A DNA stretch of 64,000 nt from Terribium retamae (GCF_022347545.1 NZ_JAKREW010000026.1:17570-81569); one strand, 5' to 3'; shown: positions 43,769 to 53,020, counted from the stretch's first letter. Program-made: numbers and translations. Notes: generated by a model not told the origin, from the sequence alone.

Positions 43769-44947
43769 TCAGGAAGCGCTCGGCAGATGGGCGCGGTGGC
43801 GCCCCTTTCCTGCGCGCTTGGCATCATAGAGCGCGAGGTCGGAGCAAGTGAGCAATTGCTCCGCTGTGTCGCCGTCGATTGGAGCACGCGCGCTGCCGAT
43901 GCTGAGACCGATATAGACCGGTGCCGGGACTTCGATGTCGAAAGGTTCTGAAATTGTTTCGATGGCACGCTTGGCCAGGTGGGCCGCCTCGATTTCCGAC
44001 GTGGCCGGCAGCAGAACGACGAACTCGTCGCCGCCGATCCGGAATACCCTGTCGGTCGCGCGGAAAGTCCGTCGCAGCCTGTCGCCGACCAGGCGCAGCA
44101 GGCGATCGCCGGCGACGTGGCCGTAGCTGTCATTGACCTGCTTGAAGCCGTCCAGGTCCATGCTGAGCACGACGAAGGGCCTGCCGCCATTTGCGGCGGG
44201 TGGCGCTAGGCGATCGCACATGCGATGCAATTCTTCCTGCATAAGGATGCGGTTGGGCAGACCCGTCAGCGCATCCCGGACTGCGAGGTCGCGGTTGTCG
44301 AGTTCGGCACGGATCATCCGGATGGTGATGGCGTGATTGTGCACGAGGACCCCGATGATCCCGGCCACGTAAAAGGGAATCTGGAGACCGACTACCCACA
44401 TGCCAGGTTGAGGTGAAAACAGCGCACCGAGCATGAAGGGCAAGCTGACCACCAGCATGACCAGGATGGCATATCGCGGGGTCGCGGCGTTGCGGGAGGA
44501 GACAACGGCTACCACGCCAGCGACATTCAGTCCGGCCAGGACGGAAAGGACCAGGTTCTGGCTTGCAATACAGCCGAAACAGCCGAGACCGAAAATCACG
44601 GACCAGATGCCGCCAGCGCTCATCAGGGCCGCAAGAGGCGGGGTTTCGCCATGAAGCCGTGCTGCCTCGCAACGCACGATCAGGGTGAAGCGCACGATCA
44701 GCAGGACAAACTCGGCCGCGATCCACAGCCACGGCCACCTCGCATCAGTAAGGGCAATCGCCGTCCCCGCGAGGACAACCACGCTCAGGCTGGCAAAGAG
44801 GATGGCAAATTTTCGGTCGTAAGTGGTTTCGAGAAAGCGAGAGCGGACGGCTCCCGATTCGTCCTCCAGCGGAGCCGAGAACCAGTCAAAGAGGCGCGAG
44901 GCCGGTTCTTCACGGCCAATGCCGGGAATTTTCTCCGGTTCCGCCAG
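43769..44947 (-). CDS. Membrane-bound diguanylate cyclase (GGDEF), probable CTG start
   Basis: About 392 residues. Six or so membrane helices (about 48-200) precede a GGDEF domain with RIGGDEF at 303-309 and an RxxD inhibitory site (RATD, 296-299) five residues before it, so an active, product-inhibited c-di-GMP synthase is expected. No ATG, GTG or TTG lies in frame before GTG 44782, which sits inside the first membrane helix. The frame stays open to a TAG at about 44956, and a strong AAGGAGG lies 5 bases before CTG 44947, so I place the start there. An in-frame ATG further up is cut off by that TAG. It converges on panE. Confidence 0.75.
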   Translation of the reverse strand: MAEPEKIPGIGREEPASRLFDWFSAPLEDESGAVRSRFLETTYDRKFAILFASLSVVVLAGTAIALTDARWPWLWIAAEFVLLIVRFTLIVRCEAARLHGETPPLAALMSAGGIWSVIFGLGCFGCIASQNLVLSVLAGLNVAGVVAVVSSRNAATPRYAILVMLVVSLPFMLGALFSPQPGMWVVGLQIPFYVAGIIGVLVHNHAITIRMIRAELDNRDLAVRDALTGLPNRILMQEELHRMCDRLAPPAANGGRPFVVLSMDLDGFKQVNDSYGHVAGDRLLRLVGDRLRRTFRATDRVFRIGGDEFVVLLPATSEIEAAHLAKRAIETISEPFDIEVPAPVYIGLSIGSARAPIDGDTAEQLLTCSDLALYDAKRAGKGRHRAHLPSAS

Positions 44948-45060
44948 CGACTCCTCCTTATTCAGCTACCGAGCCTGCTCCCCATTATACATGGAGGAAC
45001 TAAGAATCCCTTAGGGTTCTAGTATAGCGCGCATGCGCGAAGCTGCTGCAATCAATAAGG

Positions 45061-45420
45061 TCAAGCGGGTGCGTTGGTCTCCCGACCATAGCGGTTGGGC
45101 CCCTGCGTTCCCTGGGGAAGGCAGAGTATCAGAAACACCACGATGTCGCCGATGATGAAGAACACGCTGTACCAGCCGGTCCTGCCAAAATCGTGCAGTC
45201 GTTTCGCAGCAAGCGCCAGATGGGAAACAAACAATACCCCCATCACCATCAGGAACATCGATGGTAGCTGCTCGAGGATATTTTGGTCCATCCTGAGGTC
45301 CAGGCGGGAGACGGCATAGAACCGAATGACATAGAGCAGTGCACCGGCAAGCGCGAAAGCCTGCCGGCTCAGCCGTCCGTTGAATCCGAAAAACGCCCAA
45401 AGCGCCTGCTGGAAACTCAC
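45061..45420 (-). CDS. DUF805 family membrane protein
   Basis: 119 residues. FFGFNGRLSRQAF at the N-terminus, the middle element RLHDFGRTGWY and the ending PQGTQGPNRYG are the DUF805 signature, with about four hydrophobic helices. The function of the family is unknown. The start is uncertain: GTG 45420 gives the usual short N-terminus and lies 10 bases past the dapD stop codon; ATG 45450 would overlap dapD and has no ribosome site. Confidence 0.8.
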   Translation of the reverse strand: MSFQQALWAFFGFNGRLSRQAFALAGALLYVIRFYAVSRLDLRMDQNILEQLPSMFLMVMGVLFVSHLALAAKRLHDFGRTGWYSVFFIIGDIVVFLILCLPQGTQGPNRYGRETNAPA

Positions 45421-45430
45421 GCGATCACCA

Positions 45431-46285
45431 TCAATCGCGCAGCAATTCATTGATGGATGTCTTTTCCCGGGTCTTGGCGTCAACGCGCTTGACGATGACC
45501 GCGCAATAGAGGCTCGGACCAGCTTCGCCATTCGGCAATGGCTTGCCCGGCAGCGAACCGGCCACCACAACCGCATTCGCGGGCACTTCGCCGTAGAAGA
45601 CCTCGCCGGTGGCACGATCGATGATCTTGGTCGACTTGCCAATGAACACACCCATGCCGAGCACCGCACCCTCGCGCACGATACAGCCTTCGACGACTTC
45701 CGAACGTGCGCCGATGAAGCAATTGTCCTCGATGATGGTCGGGCCGGCCTGCATCGGTTCAAGCACACCGCCAATGCCGACGCCGCCGGAGAGGTGCACG
45801 TTCTTGCCGATCTGCGCGCAAGAGCCGACGGAGGCCCAGGTGTCGACCATGGTGCCGCTGTCGACATAGGCACCGACATTGACGAAGGAAGGCATCAGCA
45901 CCGCCCCCGGCGCGACATAGGCCGAACGGCGCACCACGGCCGACGGCACCGCACGGAAGCCCGCCTTTTCGAATTCAAGCGAACCCCAACCGTCGAACTT
46001 CGAAGGAACCTTGTCCCACCAGGAAGCGCCGCCGGGCGCACCTGAAATCAGTTCCATCGGCTTCAGGCGGAACGAGAGAAGTACGGCCTTCTTCAGCCAC
46101 TGATTGACCTTCCATTGGCCATCAGCCTGGCGTTCGGCGACGCGCGCGGTGCCTTTGTCGAGCAGTTCCAGCGCTGATTCGATGGCGTCGCGCACTTCGC
46201 CGCGAGTCGCGGTCGAAATGCCGTCGCGCTCCTCGAAAGCCTTGTCGAGGGTCTTTTCAAGGCTCGCCAGATCGGGCTTCGACAT
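45431..46285 (-). CDS. dapD: 2,3,4,5-tetrahydropyridine-2,6-dicarboxylate N-succinyltransferase
   Basis: 284 residues. A helical N-terminal domain is followed by a left-handed beta helix of hexapeptide repeats (VRRSAYVAPGAVLMPSFVNV, GTMVDTWASVGSCAQIG). The catalytic region GTMVDTWASVG and the GIGGVLEP element are diagnostic. It succinylates tetrahydrodipicolinate; DapE, encoded at 41421-42608, later removes the succinyl group. ATG 46285 is preceded in frame by an unlikely TTG. Confidence 0.96.
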   Translation of the reverse strand: MSKPDLASLEKTLDKAFEERDGISTATRGEVRDAIESALELLDKGTARVAERQADGQWKVNQWLKKAVLLSFRLKPMELISGAPGGASWWDKVPSKFDGWGSLEFEKAGFRAVPSAVVRRSAYVAPGAVLMPSFVNVGAYVDSGTMVDTWASVGSCAQIGKNVHLSGGVGIGGVLEPMQAGPTIIEDNCFIGARSEVVEGCIVREGAVLGMGVFIGKSTKIIDRATGEVFYGEVPANAVVVAGSLPGKPLPNGEAGPSLYCAVIVKRVDAKTREKTSINELLRD

Positions 46286-46424
46286 CAAATGCTCCGTTAC
46301 AACGCTGTGAAAGGCAGGCTCTTAACCTGTTTGAAAGCCGCGCGGACCCTATTTGAAGGGAATGTGAGGGTCAATCGCAGCTGCGTCACGGGACGACGCT
46401 TGGAAGGGATTTGGACGGGTGGAT

Positions 46425-47264
46425 ATGAACCCAATGGAAAAGACGGGCTGGACGCCCCTGCCACACTCGGATGAAGACCTGGAACGCGCGAAAAGCGTCC
46501 CCGATACGCCGCAGACACGCGCTTCGACTTATCGCCTCGCCTGGAACGACGAAGAATTCATGACGCGGCGCGAGTTGAGGCCGGTTCGGCTGCAACTCGA
46601 ACTGCTGAAGCCGGAGATGATCCTGGCTGAGCGTGGCATCCGCTCTACCGTCATCCTGTTCGGCGGCGCCCGTATTCCGGAGCCAGGCGGCGAGGCCTGG
46701 GCGGCGAAGAACGAGACGCAGAAGCGCAACCTTGAAAAGAACAGCCGCTACTATGATGAGGCGCGCAAATTCGCACGCCTGTGTTCGCAGCACTCGGCTG
46801 CGTCCTATTATCGCGAGTTCGTCGTCGTCACCGGGGGCGGGCCCGGCGTCATGGAGGCCGGCAACCGCGGCGCCGACGATGTTGGGGCACCATCGATCGG
46901 CCTCAACATCGTTCTGCCGCACGAGCAGGCGCCGAACCCTTATGTGACGCCGGAATTGTGCTTCAACTTCCACTACTTCGCCATCCGTAAGATGCATTTC
47001 GTCATGCGCGCGAAGGCCGTGGCCGTGTTCCCCGGCGGCTTCGGCACCATGGACGAGTTCTTCGAGACGCTGACGCTGATTCAGACCGGCCGCATGGAGC
47101 GCGTCCCGGTGATCCTGTTCGGCAAGGAGTTCTGGAAGCACGCCATCGACCTGGATTATCTGGCTGAACAGGGCACGATCACGCCGGGCGATCAGGACAT
47201 CATTGATTTCGTCGACACCGCCGACGAAGCCTGGGACATCATCCGTCGCTTCTACACACTCTGA
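46425..47264 (+). CDS. LOG family protein (TIGR00730-like Rossmann fold)
   Basis: 279 residues. The motifs VVVTGGGPGVMEAGNRGA and VFPGGFGTMDEFFE are those of LOG/lysine-decarboxylase-like proteins, which hydrolyse cytokinin nucleotides or nucleoside monophosphates to base and ribose phosphate. The protein is longer than plant-type LOGs, with an N-terminal helical extension of about 70 residues, as in the bacterial long LOG type. ATG 46425 is preferred to GTG 46419. Divergent from dapD. Confidence 0.88.
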   Translation: MNPMEKTGWTPLPHSDEDLERAKSVPDTPQTRASTYRLAWNDEEFMTRRELRPVRLQLELLKPEMILAERGIRSTVILFGGARIPEPGGEAWAAKNETQKRNLEKNSRYYDEARKFARLCSQHSAASYYREFVVVTGGGPGVMEAGNRGADDVGAPSIGLNIVLPHEQAPNPYVTPELCFNFHYFAIRKMHFVMRAKAVAVFPGGFGTMDEFFETLTLIQTGRMERVPVILFGKEFWKHAIDLDYLAEQGTITPGDQDIIDFVDTADEAWDIIRRFYTL

Positions 47265-47280
47265 GGCCCGCTCTCCATTC

Positions 47281-47321
47281 AGCGAACGCTTGATGGACGC
47301 AAAACGTCTCAGGCGTTCGCT
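47281..47321. terminator. Possible hairpin terminator between convergent genes
   Basis: AGCGAACGC (47281-47289) pairs over 9 bp with GCGTTCGCT (47313-47321). The right arm overlaps the last codons of the nucleotidase gene. The loop is 23 bases and no long T tract follows, so function is uncertain. Confidence 0.35.
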
Positions 47322-48016
47322 TCTACAATTGTCGATAGGAAACCGGCGAGGTCGTCGGTGACATAGTCGACGTCGTCGGCATTGTCGGGGTCGCGCTCCC
47401 AGATCTCCGAGAAAGTCGGCTCGAAATTGTGCGGCACCACCAGAACCGTGGTCATCCCGAGCGCTTTCGGCACGGCGAGATTGCGGGCGAGATCTTCGAA
47501 CATCACTGAATTCGGGCCGCTGACCGCGTGCAGATTTGCAAATTTCTCATAGGTCTGGGGCGCCGGCTTCGGGGTCAGGCCCGCAGCAACGATGTCGAAA
47601 ATATCATCGAAATGATCGAGGATGCCGAGCTGCCGCGCCGCACGTTCGGCGTGGCCGCGGTCGCCATTGGTGAAGATGAACTTGCGACCCGGCAATTGCC
47701 GAATTGCCGTTCCCAGCACAGGGTCCGGCACCAGCCACGAATAATCGATGTCGTGCACTTTCTCGAGAAAGTCGTCCGGGTCGATCTTGTGGCGCTCCAT
47801 CAGCCCGTTCAGCGTGGTGCCGTACTCCAGATAGAGCTCCTTCTGCAGCTTGCGCGCATCCTCGCGCGACAGCGTCAAAAGCTCCGCCACATAGGCCGTC
47901 ATCTTAGCGTCGATCTGGGAGAATAGGTTCGAGTGGTGCGGATAGAGCGTGTTGTCGAGGTCGAACACCCAGTCGGTGACATGAGCAAAACGGGCGGGAT
48001 CGGGGGATTCGGTCAT
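47309..48016 (-). CDS. Pyrimidine 5'-nucleotidase (HAD superfamily)
   Basis: 235 residues. HAD motif I is DWVFDLDNTLYP, motif II FIFTNGDRGHAE, motif III Lys in GLTPKPAPQ and motif IV MFEDLARNL. The DLDNTLYP form with a C1 cap is that of SDT1-type pyrimidine nucleotidases, widely kept next to argB and dap genes in rhizobia. It dephosphorylates UMP/CMP-like nucleotides. ATG 48016 is preferred; the open frame upstream has no family similarity. Confidence 0.9.
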   Translation of the reverse strand: MTESPDPARFAHVTDWVFDLDNTLYPHHSNLFSQIDAKMTAYVAELLTLSREDARKLQKELYLEYGTTLNGLMERHKIDPDDFLEKVHDIDYSWLVPDPVLGTAIRQLPGRKFIFTNGDRGHAERAARQLGILDHFDDIFDIVAAGLTPKPAPQTYEKFANLHAVSGPNSVMFEDLARNLAVPKALGMTTVLVVPHNFEPTFSEIWERDPDNADDVDYVTDDLAGFLSTIVEANA

Positions 48017-48181
48017 GACGCAGTTATCGCACGAAACCAGCGAAGCGGAAGCGGCTTTATCGGCGGCTGTTGCGGGTCGATTGAGGCCAGATTGGCGCCA
48101 TCGTTCAAATTTTAGCCAGCACTTAAAGAAGACTTTCAAGTCTTGGCGTCATAAGGCCGCCAATCGGGAGGGAGGGCAGTT

Positions 48182-48937
48182 ATGGCCAGCATAGTCTTGC
48201 GTTCCGCAACTGTTGCTGGCGCGGCGGTCCTCGTCTCGCTCCTCGTCGTTCTTGCGCTCGGGTTTCTGGCCAGCGACCTCATCAGTCTCGATGCGTGGAT
48301 TATCGGCACCATCTGTCCGGTTCTGATAGCCGGGCCGACCAGCGCCTACATGTTTGCGCAAGGCGACAGGCTGAAGGCAGCGCATCGCGAGCTTGCCCGC
48401 ACCCATGCGCAGCTGGCTGTCGCGCATAGGCGGCTATCCGACAAGGCGAGCCGCGACGACATGACCGGCATGCTCAACCGCGAGAGTTTTTTCGCGGCGC
48501 TCGAACACGCCAGAGGCAAGGCCGGGGGCGCACTGCTCATCATCGATGCCGATCATTTCAAGGCCATCAACGACAGCTACGGTCATCTCACCGGGGACGA
48601 GGCCTTGCTCCTGATTGCCGGCGCCATCAAGCGCGCGATGCGTGCCGGCGACGTCCTCGGCCGCATCGGCGGCGAGGAATTCGCCGCTTTCCTGCACGAC
48701 GCCGACGAGCGGGAAGCAGCCCGCATCGCTGAACGTATCCGTACGGAAGTGGAACTGATCCTGTTCAGGCCGGTGGAGCGCATCGTCCGATTGACGGTGT
48801 CGATCGGCGGCGCGCTTTTCCTGGAAACGATGACGCTGCAGGATCTCATGCGCAGCGCCGATCTGCGCCTCTATGAGGCCAAGCGCCGGGGCCGCAACCT
48901 CGCGATCGTCGGCGCTGCGGTTTCCCGCGCTGCCTGA
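48182..48937 (+). CDS. Diguanylate cyclase (GGDEF domain), membrane-bound
   Basis: 251 residues. Two N-terminal membrane helices (about 10-32 and 38-58) and a short coiled coil (62-88) lead to a GGDEF domain with GGEEF at 163-167 and the RxxD inhibitory site RAGD at 154-157. It should make c-di-GMP and be feedback-inhibited. A strong GGGAGGGAGGG lies before the ATG at 48182. This is the second c-di-GMP synthase gene in the window. Confidence 0.92.
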   Translation: MASIVLRSATVAGAAVLVSLLVVLALGFLASDLISLDAWIIGTICPVLIAGPTSAYMFAQGDRLKAAHRELARTHAQLAVAHRRLSDKASRDDMTGMLNRESFFAALEHARGKAGGALLIIDADHFKAINDSYGHLTGDEALLLIAGAIKRAMRAGDVLGRIGGEEFAAFLHDADEREAARIAERIRTEVELILFRPVERIVRLTVSIGGALFLETMTLQDLMRSADLRLYEAKRRGRNLAIVGAAVSRAA

Positions 48938-48950
48938 CGCCGGCGACGGC

Positions 48951-49106
48951 TCAGAAGCCGTAGACGGCGATGCGCACCAGAACCGCCGCCATCGCCAGCG
49001 CGACGATCATGGCGCCCATGCCGATCGGCGATCCCCAGCCGTACCATTCCATGGAACGCTCGGCGAAACGCAGTTCCTCTTCCCGCGACATTTCTGACTG
49101 AGCCAT
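48951..49106 (-). CDS. Small membrane protein
   Basis: 51 residues. A charged N-terminal half (MSREEELRFAERSMEW) precedes one membrane helix (about 27-49). GAAGGATAGG precedes the ATG at 49106 with good spacing. I do not recognise the family. It is divergent from the MarR-type gene, with a palindrome between them, so it may be regulated by that repressor. Confidence 0.6.
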   Translation of the reverse strand: MAQSEMSREEELRFAERSMEWYGWGSPIGMGAMIVALAMAAVLVRIAVYGF

Positions 49107-49171
49107 CGGGCCTATCCTTCTCTTTGGGTTCAACTTGTCGGCATCTCAACTTTCATCTAATGATACCTCAG

Positions 49172-49184
49172 TCGAAATGTTCGA
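49172..49184. promoter_or_regulatory. Candidate MarR operator
   Basis: TCGAA-ATG-TTCGA is a perfect 5-bp inverted repeat 16 bases before the MarR-type start; an outer pair CATCTAA / TTAGATG (about 49154 and 49196) frames it. The site suits autoregulation and control of the divergent small membrane protein. Confidence 0.45.
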
Positions 49185-49199
49185 TAAATTAATAGTTAG

Positions 49200-49688
49200 A
49201 TGATCGAAATAAATCCGTCAACCCGGAACCGAGACGAACTGCTCACCGCATTGCTGGGTGCCATCATGCGCTGGCAGGACGAGACACAGAGTTTCGATGA
49301 GGCGGTGCGCGAGGAAATGGGCATCAACAGTGCCGAAGGGAGATGTCTCAGCCTGCTTTATCACGGGCCGCAATCGGCTGGCGCGATCGCCCGTGTTTCG
49401 GGCCTGACCCCGGCGGCGGTGACGGCGCTGATCGACAGGTTGGAGGCGCGCGGGTTCCTGACACGCACACGCAGCACCGAAGACCGGCGCAAGGTCGTGG
49501 TCGAGGCCACGGAAAAAACCCGCAGCCTGTCGGAACGCTATTACGGTGGCATTGCTCGCGAGGGCGAAAAAATGCTGCGCACCTTCAGCGACGCGGAACT
49601 CGGCACGATCCTGGAATTCATGACCGCCGCTGCCGACCTGCAGCACAACGAGTTGCGGAAGCTGAAGGAAGGCGAACAACCGGACTAG
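49200..49688 (+). CDS. MarR family transcriptional regulator
   Basis: 162 residues. The winged helix contains GAIARVSGLTPAAVTALIDRLEARGFLTR and the wing STEDRRKVVV with the DR pair conserved in MarR proteins. N- and C-terminal helices form the dimer interface. The ATG at 49200 has little ribosome site, which suggests a short leader. The ligand is unknown. It converges on argB. Confidence 0.9.
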   Translation: MIEINPSTRNRDELLTALLGAIMRWQDETQSFDEAVREEMGINSAEGRCLSLLYHGPQSAGAIARVSGLTPAAVTALIDRLEARGFLTRTRSTEDRRKVVVEATEKTRSLSERYYGGIAREGEKMLRTFSDAELGTILEFMTAAADLQHNELRKLKEGEQPD

Positions 49689-49733
49689 GGCAATTTCCAG
49701 CAGCGGCTTGCGTCTGGAAAGCCAACCGGAGCT

Positions 49734-50627
49734 TTACGGCACGATCAGCGTGCCGGCGCCATGTTCGGTGAACAGCTCGAGCAGCACCGAATGCGGCGTC
49801 TTGCCGTTCAGGATGACCACGCCTTCGACGCCGCGCTCGATCGCTTCGATGCAGGTTTCCACCTTGGGGATCATGCCCCCGGAAACCGTGCCGTCTGCGA
49901 TCAGCGCCTTGGCTTCTGCCACCGTCAGCTCGTCGATGAGTTTCTTGTCCTTGTCGAGCACGCCCGGGACGTCGGTGAGGAACAGAAGGCGTGTCGCCTT
50001 GACCGCCCCGGCTATGGCGCCGGCGAAGGTGTCGGCGTTGATGTTGTAGGTATGGCCGTCGCGGCCGGGAGCCACCGGAGCCAGCACCGGGATCATTTCC
50101 GAGCGTGCCAGCAAGTCGAGCAGGGTGCGGTCGACCTCGACCGGTTCGCCGACGAAGCCGAGATCGAGCACGCGTTCGATGTTGGAATCAGGATCCTTGA
50201 TCGTTTTGTGCGCCTTGCGGGCAAAGACCATGTTGCCGTCCTTGCCGCACAGGCCGATCGCCCACTCGCCTTCGGCATTGATCAACGCGACGATCTCCTT
50301 GTTGATCGATCCGGCGAGCACCATCTCGACGATTTCGACCGTCTTTTCGTCCGTCACGCGCAAACCGCCCTCGAAGCGCGACTCGATACCCATCTTGGTC
50401 AGCATGGCCGCGATCTGCGGGCCGCCGCCATGCACCACGATGGGGTTCACGCCGGACTGCTTCAAGAGCGCGATATCGCGGGCAAAGGCCTTGCCGAGTT
50501 CGATGTCGCCCATGGCGTGGCCGCCATATTTCACCACGACCGTCTTGTTCTCGTAGCGCTGCATGTAGGGCAGTGCCCTCGAGAGCAGCGCGGCCTGCAT
50601 TTCGGCGTTGGCGGCGGCTTCCGTCAT
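49734..50627 (-). CDS. argB: Acetylglutamate kinase
   Basis: 297 residues. The ATP/phosphate loop VVKYGGHAMGD and substrate loop VVHGGGPQI are present, with the C-terminal DELTVAEAKALIADG-type and GGMIPKVETC elements. It phosphorylates N-acetylglutamate, the second step of arginine synthesis; the N-terminal helix (about 1-20) is typical of hexameric arginine-sensitive forms. In many rhizobia argB directly follows engB, but here about 8.6 kb separates them. Confidence 0.96.
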   Translation of the reverse strand: MTEAAANAEMQAALLSRALPYMQRYENKTVVVKYGGHAMGDIELGKAFARDIALLKQSGVNPIVVHGGGPQIAAMLTKMGIESRFEGGLRVTDEKTVEIVEMVLAGSINKEIVALINAEGEWAIGLCGKDGNMVFARKAHKTIKDPDSNIERVLDLGFVGEPVEVDRTLLDLLARSEMIPVLAPVAPGRDGHTYNINADTFAGAIAGAVKATRLLFLTDVPGVLDKDKKLIDELTVAEAKALIADGTVSGGMIPKVETCIEAIERGVEGVVILNGKTPHSVLLELFTEHGAGTLIVP

Positions 50628-50779
50628 GGCGAATTTCCCGGCTGGCTGGAAAGAAACGGCGAGGTCTTAGCGGGAAACAGCGAAGGGGGCAATGATAGGA
50701 GAAGGGCAAGTCTTGTTTTGATCCGATGCCGGCGTCATCTGTTCGTGAACAGCGGTGAAACCGTCAAACGGGTGTCACG

Positions 50780-51403
50780 ATGACCGGGTTCGATCCGAAA
50801 GCCCATTGGCAGGACGTTTATTCCAGCAAGGCAACGACCGCGGTCAGCTGGTATCAGGAGGCGCCGGCGCCTTCGCTCGACCTGCTGCAACGGGCTGGCG
50901 CCAAGCCGGATGTTGGCATCATCGACATTGGCGGTGGTGCGTCCATGTTGACGGACACGCTTCTGGCGCTTGGCTATCGCGATCTTTCCGTGCTCGATAT
51001 CTCGCAGTCCGCGCTCGATGCTGCGCAGGAACGCCTCGGTGCCGCGGCGGGCAAGGTCGACTGGATCGTCGCGGACGTCACGGACTGGCGCCCCGAACGT
51101 TCCTATGACATTTGGCACGACCGGGCAGCGTTCCATTTTCTGACCCAGGAAAGCAGCCGGATCGCCTATGTCGAGCGATTGCGCTTGGCTCTGCCTGTCG
51201 GCGGCCATGCAATCATCGGTACCTTTGCGCCAGACGGTCCCGAAAAATGCAGTGGCCTGACCGTGCAACGCTACGATGCGGAATCCCTCGGCGCTGAACT
51301 TGGTGTTGGTTTCGGGCTCATCGACAGCCGGCGTTACGACCATGTCACCCCATGGGGCGCAACGCAGCATTTCCACTTCGGCACGTTTCGCCGCGAGGCC
51401 TGA
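50780..51403 (+). CDS. Class I SAM-dependent methyltransferase
   Basis: 207 residues. The SAM-binding motif I is IIDIGGGASMLTD, followed by acidic motif in SVLDISQSALDAA and motif III around IVADVTDW. The start HWQDVYSSKATTAVSWYQ resembles thiopurine/thiol-type small-molecule methyltransferases found across proteobacteria. The substrate is unknown. It converges on the amidase gene with a 2-base gap. Confidence 0.85.
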   Translation: MTGFDPKAHWQDVYSSKATTAVSWYQEAPAPSLDLLQRAGAKPDVGIIDIGGGASMLTDTLLALGYRDLSVLDISQSALDAAQERLGAAAGKVDWIVADVTDWRPERSYDIWHDRAAFHFLTQESSRIAYVERLRLALPVGGHAIIGTFAPDGPEKCSGLTVQRYDAESLGAELGVGFGLIDSRRYDHVTPWGATQHFHFGTFRREA

Positions 51404-51405
51404 CC

Positions 51406-52902
51406 CTATTGCGGCACGCGCAGGAGCGCACGCCGCTTCAGCCAGCCGGAAATCGTCTCCATCTGTGCCGCCAGCGAAAGCAGCGTCTCTTCGCCGCCGG
51501 GACGGCCGGCAGCTTGGACACCGAGCGGCAAGCCGGCATCGGTGACATGTACCGGCAGCGCTATGGAAGGCTGGCCGCTGACATTCTGGATGGCCGGCCA
51601 CGGCGTGAACCACAGGCTCTTGTCGAGCAGTTGCGAGAAGAAGCCGGGTATCCTGAGCAGCCGCGTCAGGTGCAGCTTGTCCAGCGCGGTTTCGATGATG
51701 TCATCGATACCTTTCGGGCTCATCGCGCCGCAGGCGAGCGGAGGATGCGCGATGATCGGCATCAGCACAGCATCATAGCGGGCGGTCGCGGCGATCAACT
51801 GGCGGCTGGCGGCGTGAAGCCGCTCCAGCAAGGTGTAGGTCTCGCCGCCGGACATCAATTCTCCGAAGCGGCCGAGCAGCCGCGTCGCGCGTTCGACGTC
51901 GCCCGTGACCGATCTGCCATTACGGGCTTTTTCCATGCGAAGCGACCCGGCTACGGCCGAAGCGACACACATGGCAAAGGTTGCCATGAAGGTACGATCA
52001 ATCATCGGCAGGTCGATCTCTTCCACCCTGTGGCCACCTTCGCGCACGATCGCCACCGCCTTGTCGAGGGCGTCCATCGTTTCGGCTGAAATCGGCAGCC
52101 CGAGCGGCGATCTGGTGTAGACGGCGAGGTTGAGCTTTCCCGGCTCTCGGGCCGCTGCCGCGACGAAGGCACTTTGTGGCGGTCGAGCGGCATAAGGCGC
52201 CAGCGGGTCCGGGCCATGGGTAAGATCAAGCAGCAACGCGCTGTCGCGGACCGACCGGGTGACGGCATGGTCGACCACGAAGCCGTACCAGCTCTCCGAA
52301 ACCAGCGGCGATAATGGTACCCGACCGCGCGAAGTCTTGAGGCCGACCAGGCCGGTACAGGCAGACGGCACACGGATCGAGCCGCCGCCGTCGGACGCAT
52401 GTGCGACAGGCACCACACCTGCCGACACCAATGCCGAAGCGCCTCCCGAAGAGCCGCCGGTGGTATGGCCGGTGTTCCAGGGGCTGCGGGTGATCCCGAA
52501 AGCGGCAGATTCCGTCATAAGCCGCAAGCCATATTCCGGCGTGGTGCTGGTGACGATCGGGTTGAGACCCGCAGCCAGATAACGCTCGGTCAGAACCGAG
52601 TTGAAATCGGGTACGAAAGGCGGGACCCGACTACCGCCATGTGTGGCAATTCCCTGAATGGCGATGCCGAGGTCCTTGATGGCGAAAGGCACACCGGCCA
52701 ATGGCAGGGTGCGGTCGATCGTCTTCGCCCGTTCTCTCGCAGCATCGTAGAGCGGTTCGGCAATGGCGTTGATTTCGCCGCGGGTCGCCTCGGCGCGGGC
52801 TATTGCTGCATCGGCGAGTTCGAGGGGTGATAACGCGCCGCTCTGGACGAGGGCCGCCAGACCCATCGCGTCGTTCTCCCACAGCGTCCGCTCGACCGAC
52901 AT
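51406..52902 (-). CDS. Amidase (amidase signature family)
   Basis: 498 residues. The Ser-cisSer-Lys triad is complete: Lys76 in VPFAIKDLG, Ser151 in TTGGSSGGAS and nucleophile Ser175 in DGGGSIRVPS. Family members hydrolyse a wide range of amides including aryl acylamides and nylon oligomers; GatA is excluded by the absence of gatB/gatC neighbours and by C-terminal differences. Substrate is unknown. ATG at 52902. Divergent from the ECF sigma factor gene. Confidence 0.9.
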   Translation of the reverse strand: MSVERTLWENDAMGLAALVQSGALSPLELADAAIARAEATRGEINAIAEPLYDAARERAKTIDRTLPLAGVPFAIKDLGIAIQGIATHGGSRVPPFVPDFNSVLTERYLAAGLNPIVTSTTPEYGLRLMTESAAFGITRSPWNTGHTTGGSSGGASALVSAGVVPVAHASDGGGSIRVPSACTGLVGLKTSRGRVPLSPLVSESWYGFVVDHAVTRSVRDSALLLDLTHGPDPLAPYAARPPQSAFVAAAAREPGKLNLAVYTRSPLGLPISAETMDALDKAVAIVREGGHRVEEIDLPMIDRTFMATFAMCVASAVAGSLRMEKARNGRSVTGDVERATRLLGRFGELMSGGETYTLLERLHAASRQLIAATARYDAVLMPIIAHPPLACGAMSPKGIDDIIETALDKLHLTRLLRIPGFFSQLLDKSLWFTPWPAIQNVSGQPSIALPVHVTDAGLPLGVQAAGRPGGEETLLSLAAQMETISGWLKRRALLRVPQ

Positions 52903-53020
52903 GCCACCCTCCCAAGCCAGACGAAGTTATCGGGCCGCTGTCACCTTTTCAATCAATGCCGAACCGCGGCCGGTTCGCTCCACTAGGCAAGGCGCGGTGG
53001 CCATCATAGTCTTGGCGCCG

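Noticed and set aside
50739..50752. CTGTTCGTGAACAG palindrome before the methyltransferase gene
   Set aside because: A 14-base palindrome near a start codon, but with no adjacent regulator and no second copy it is too weak to call as an operator.
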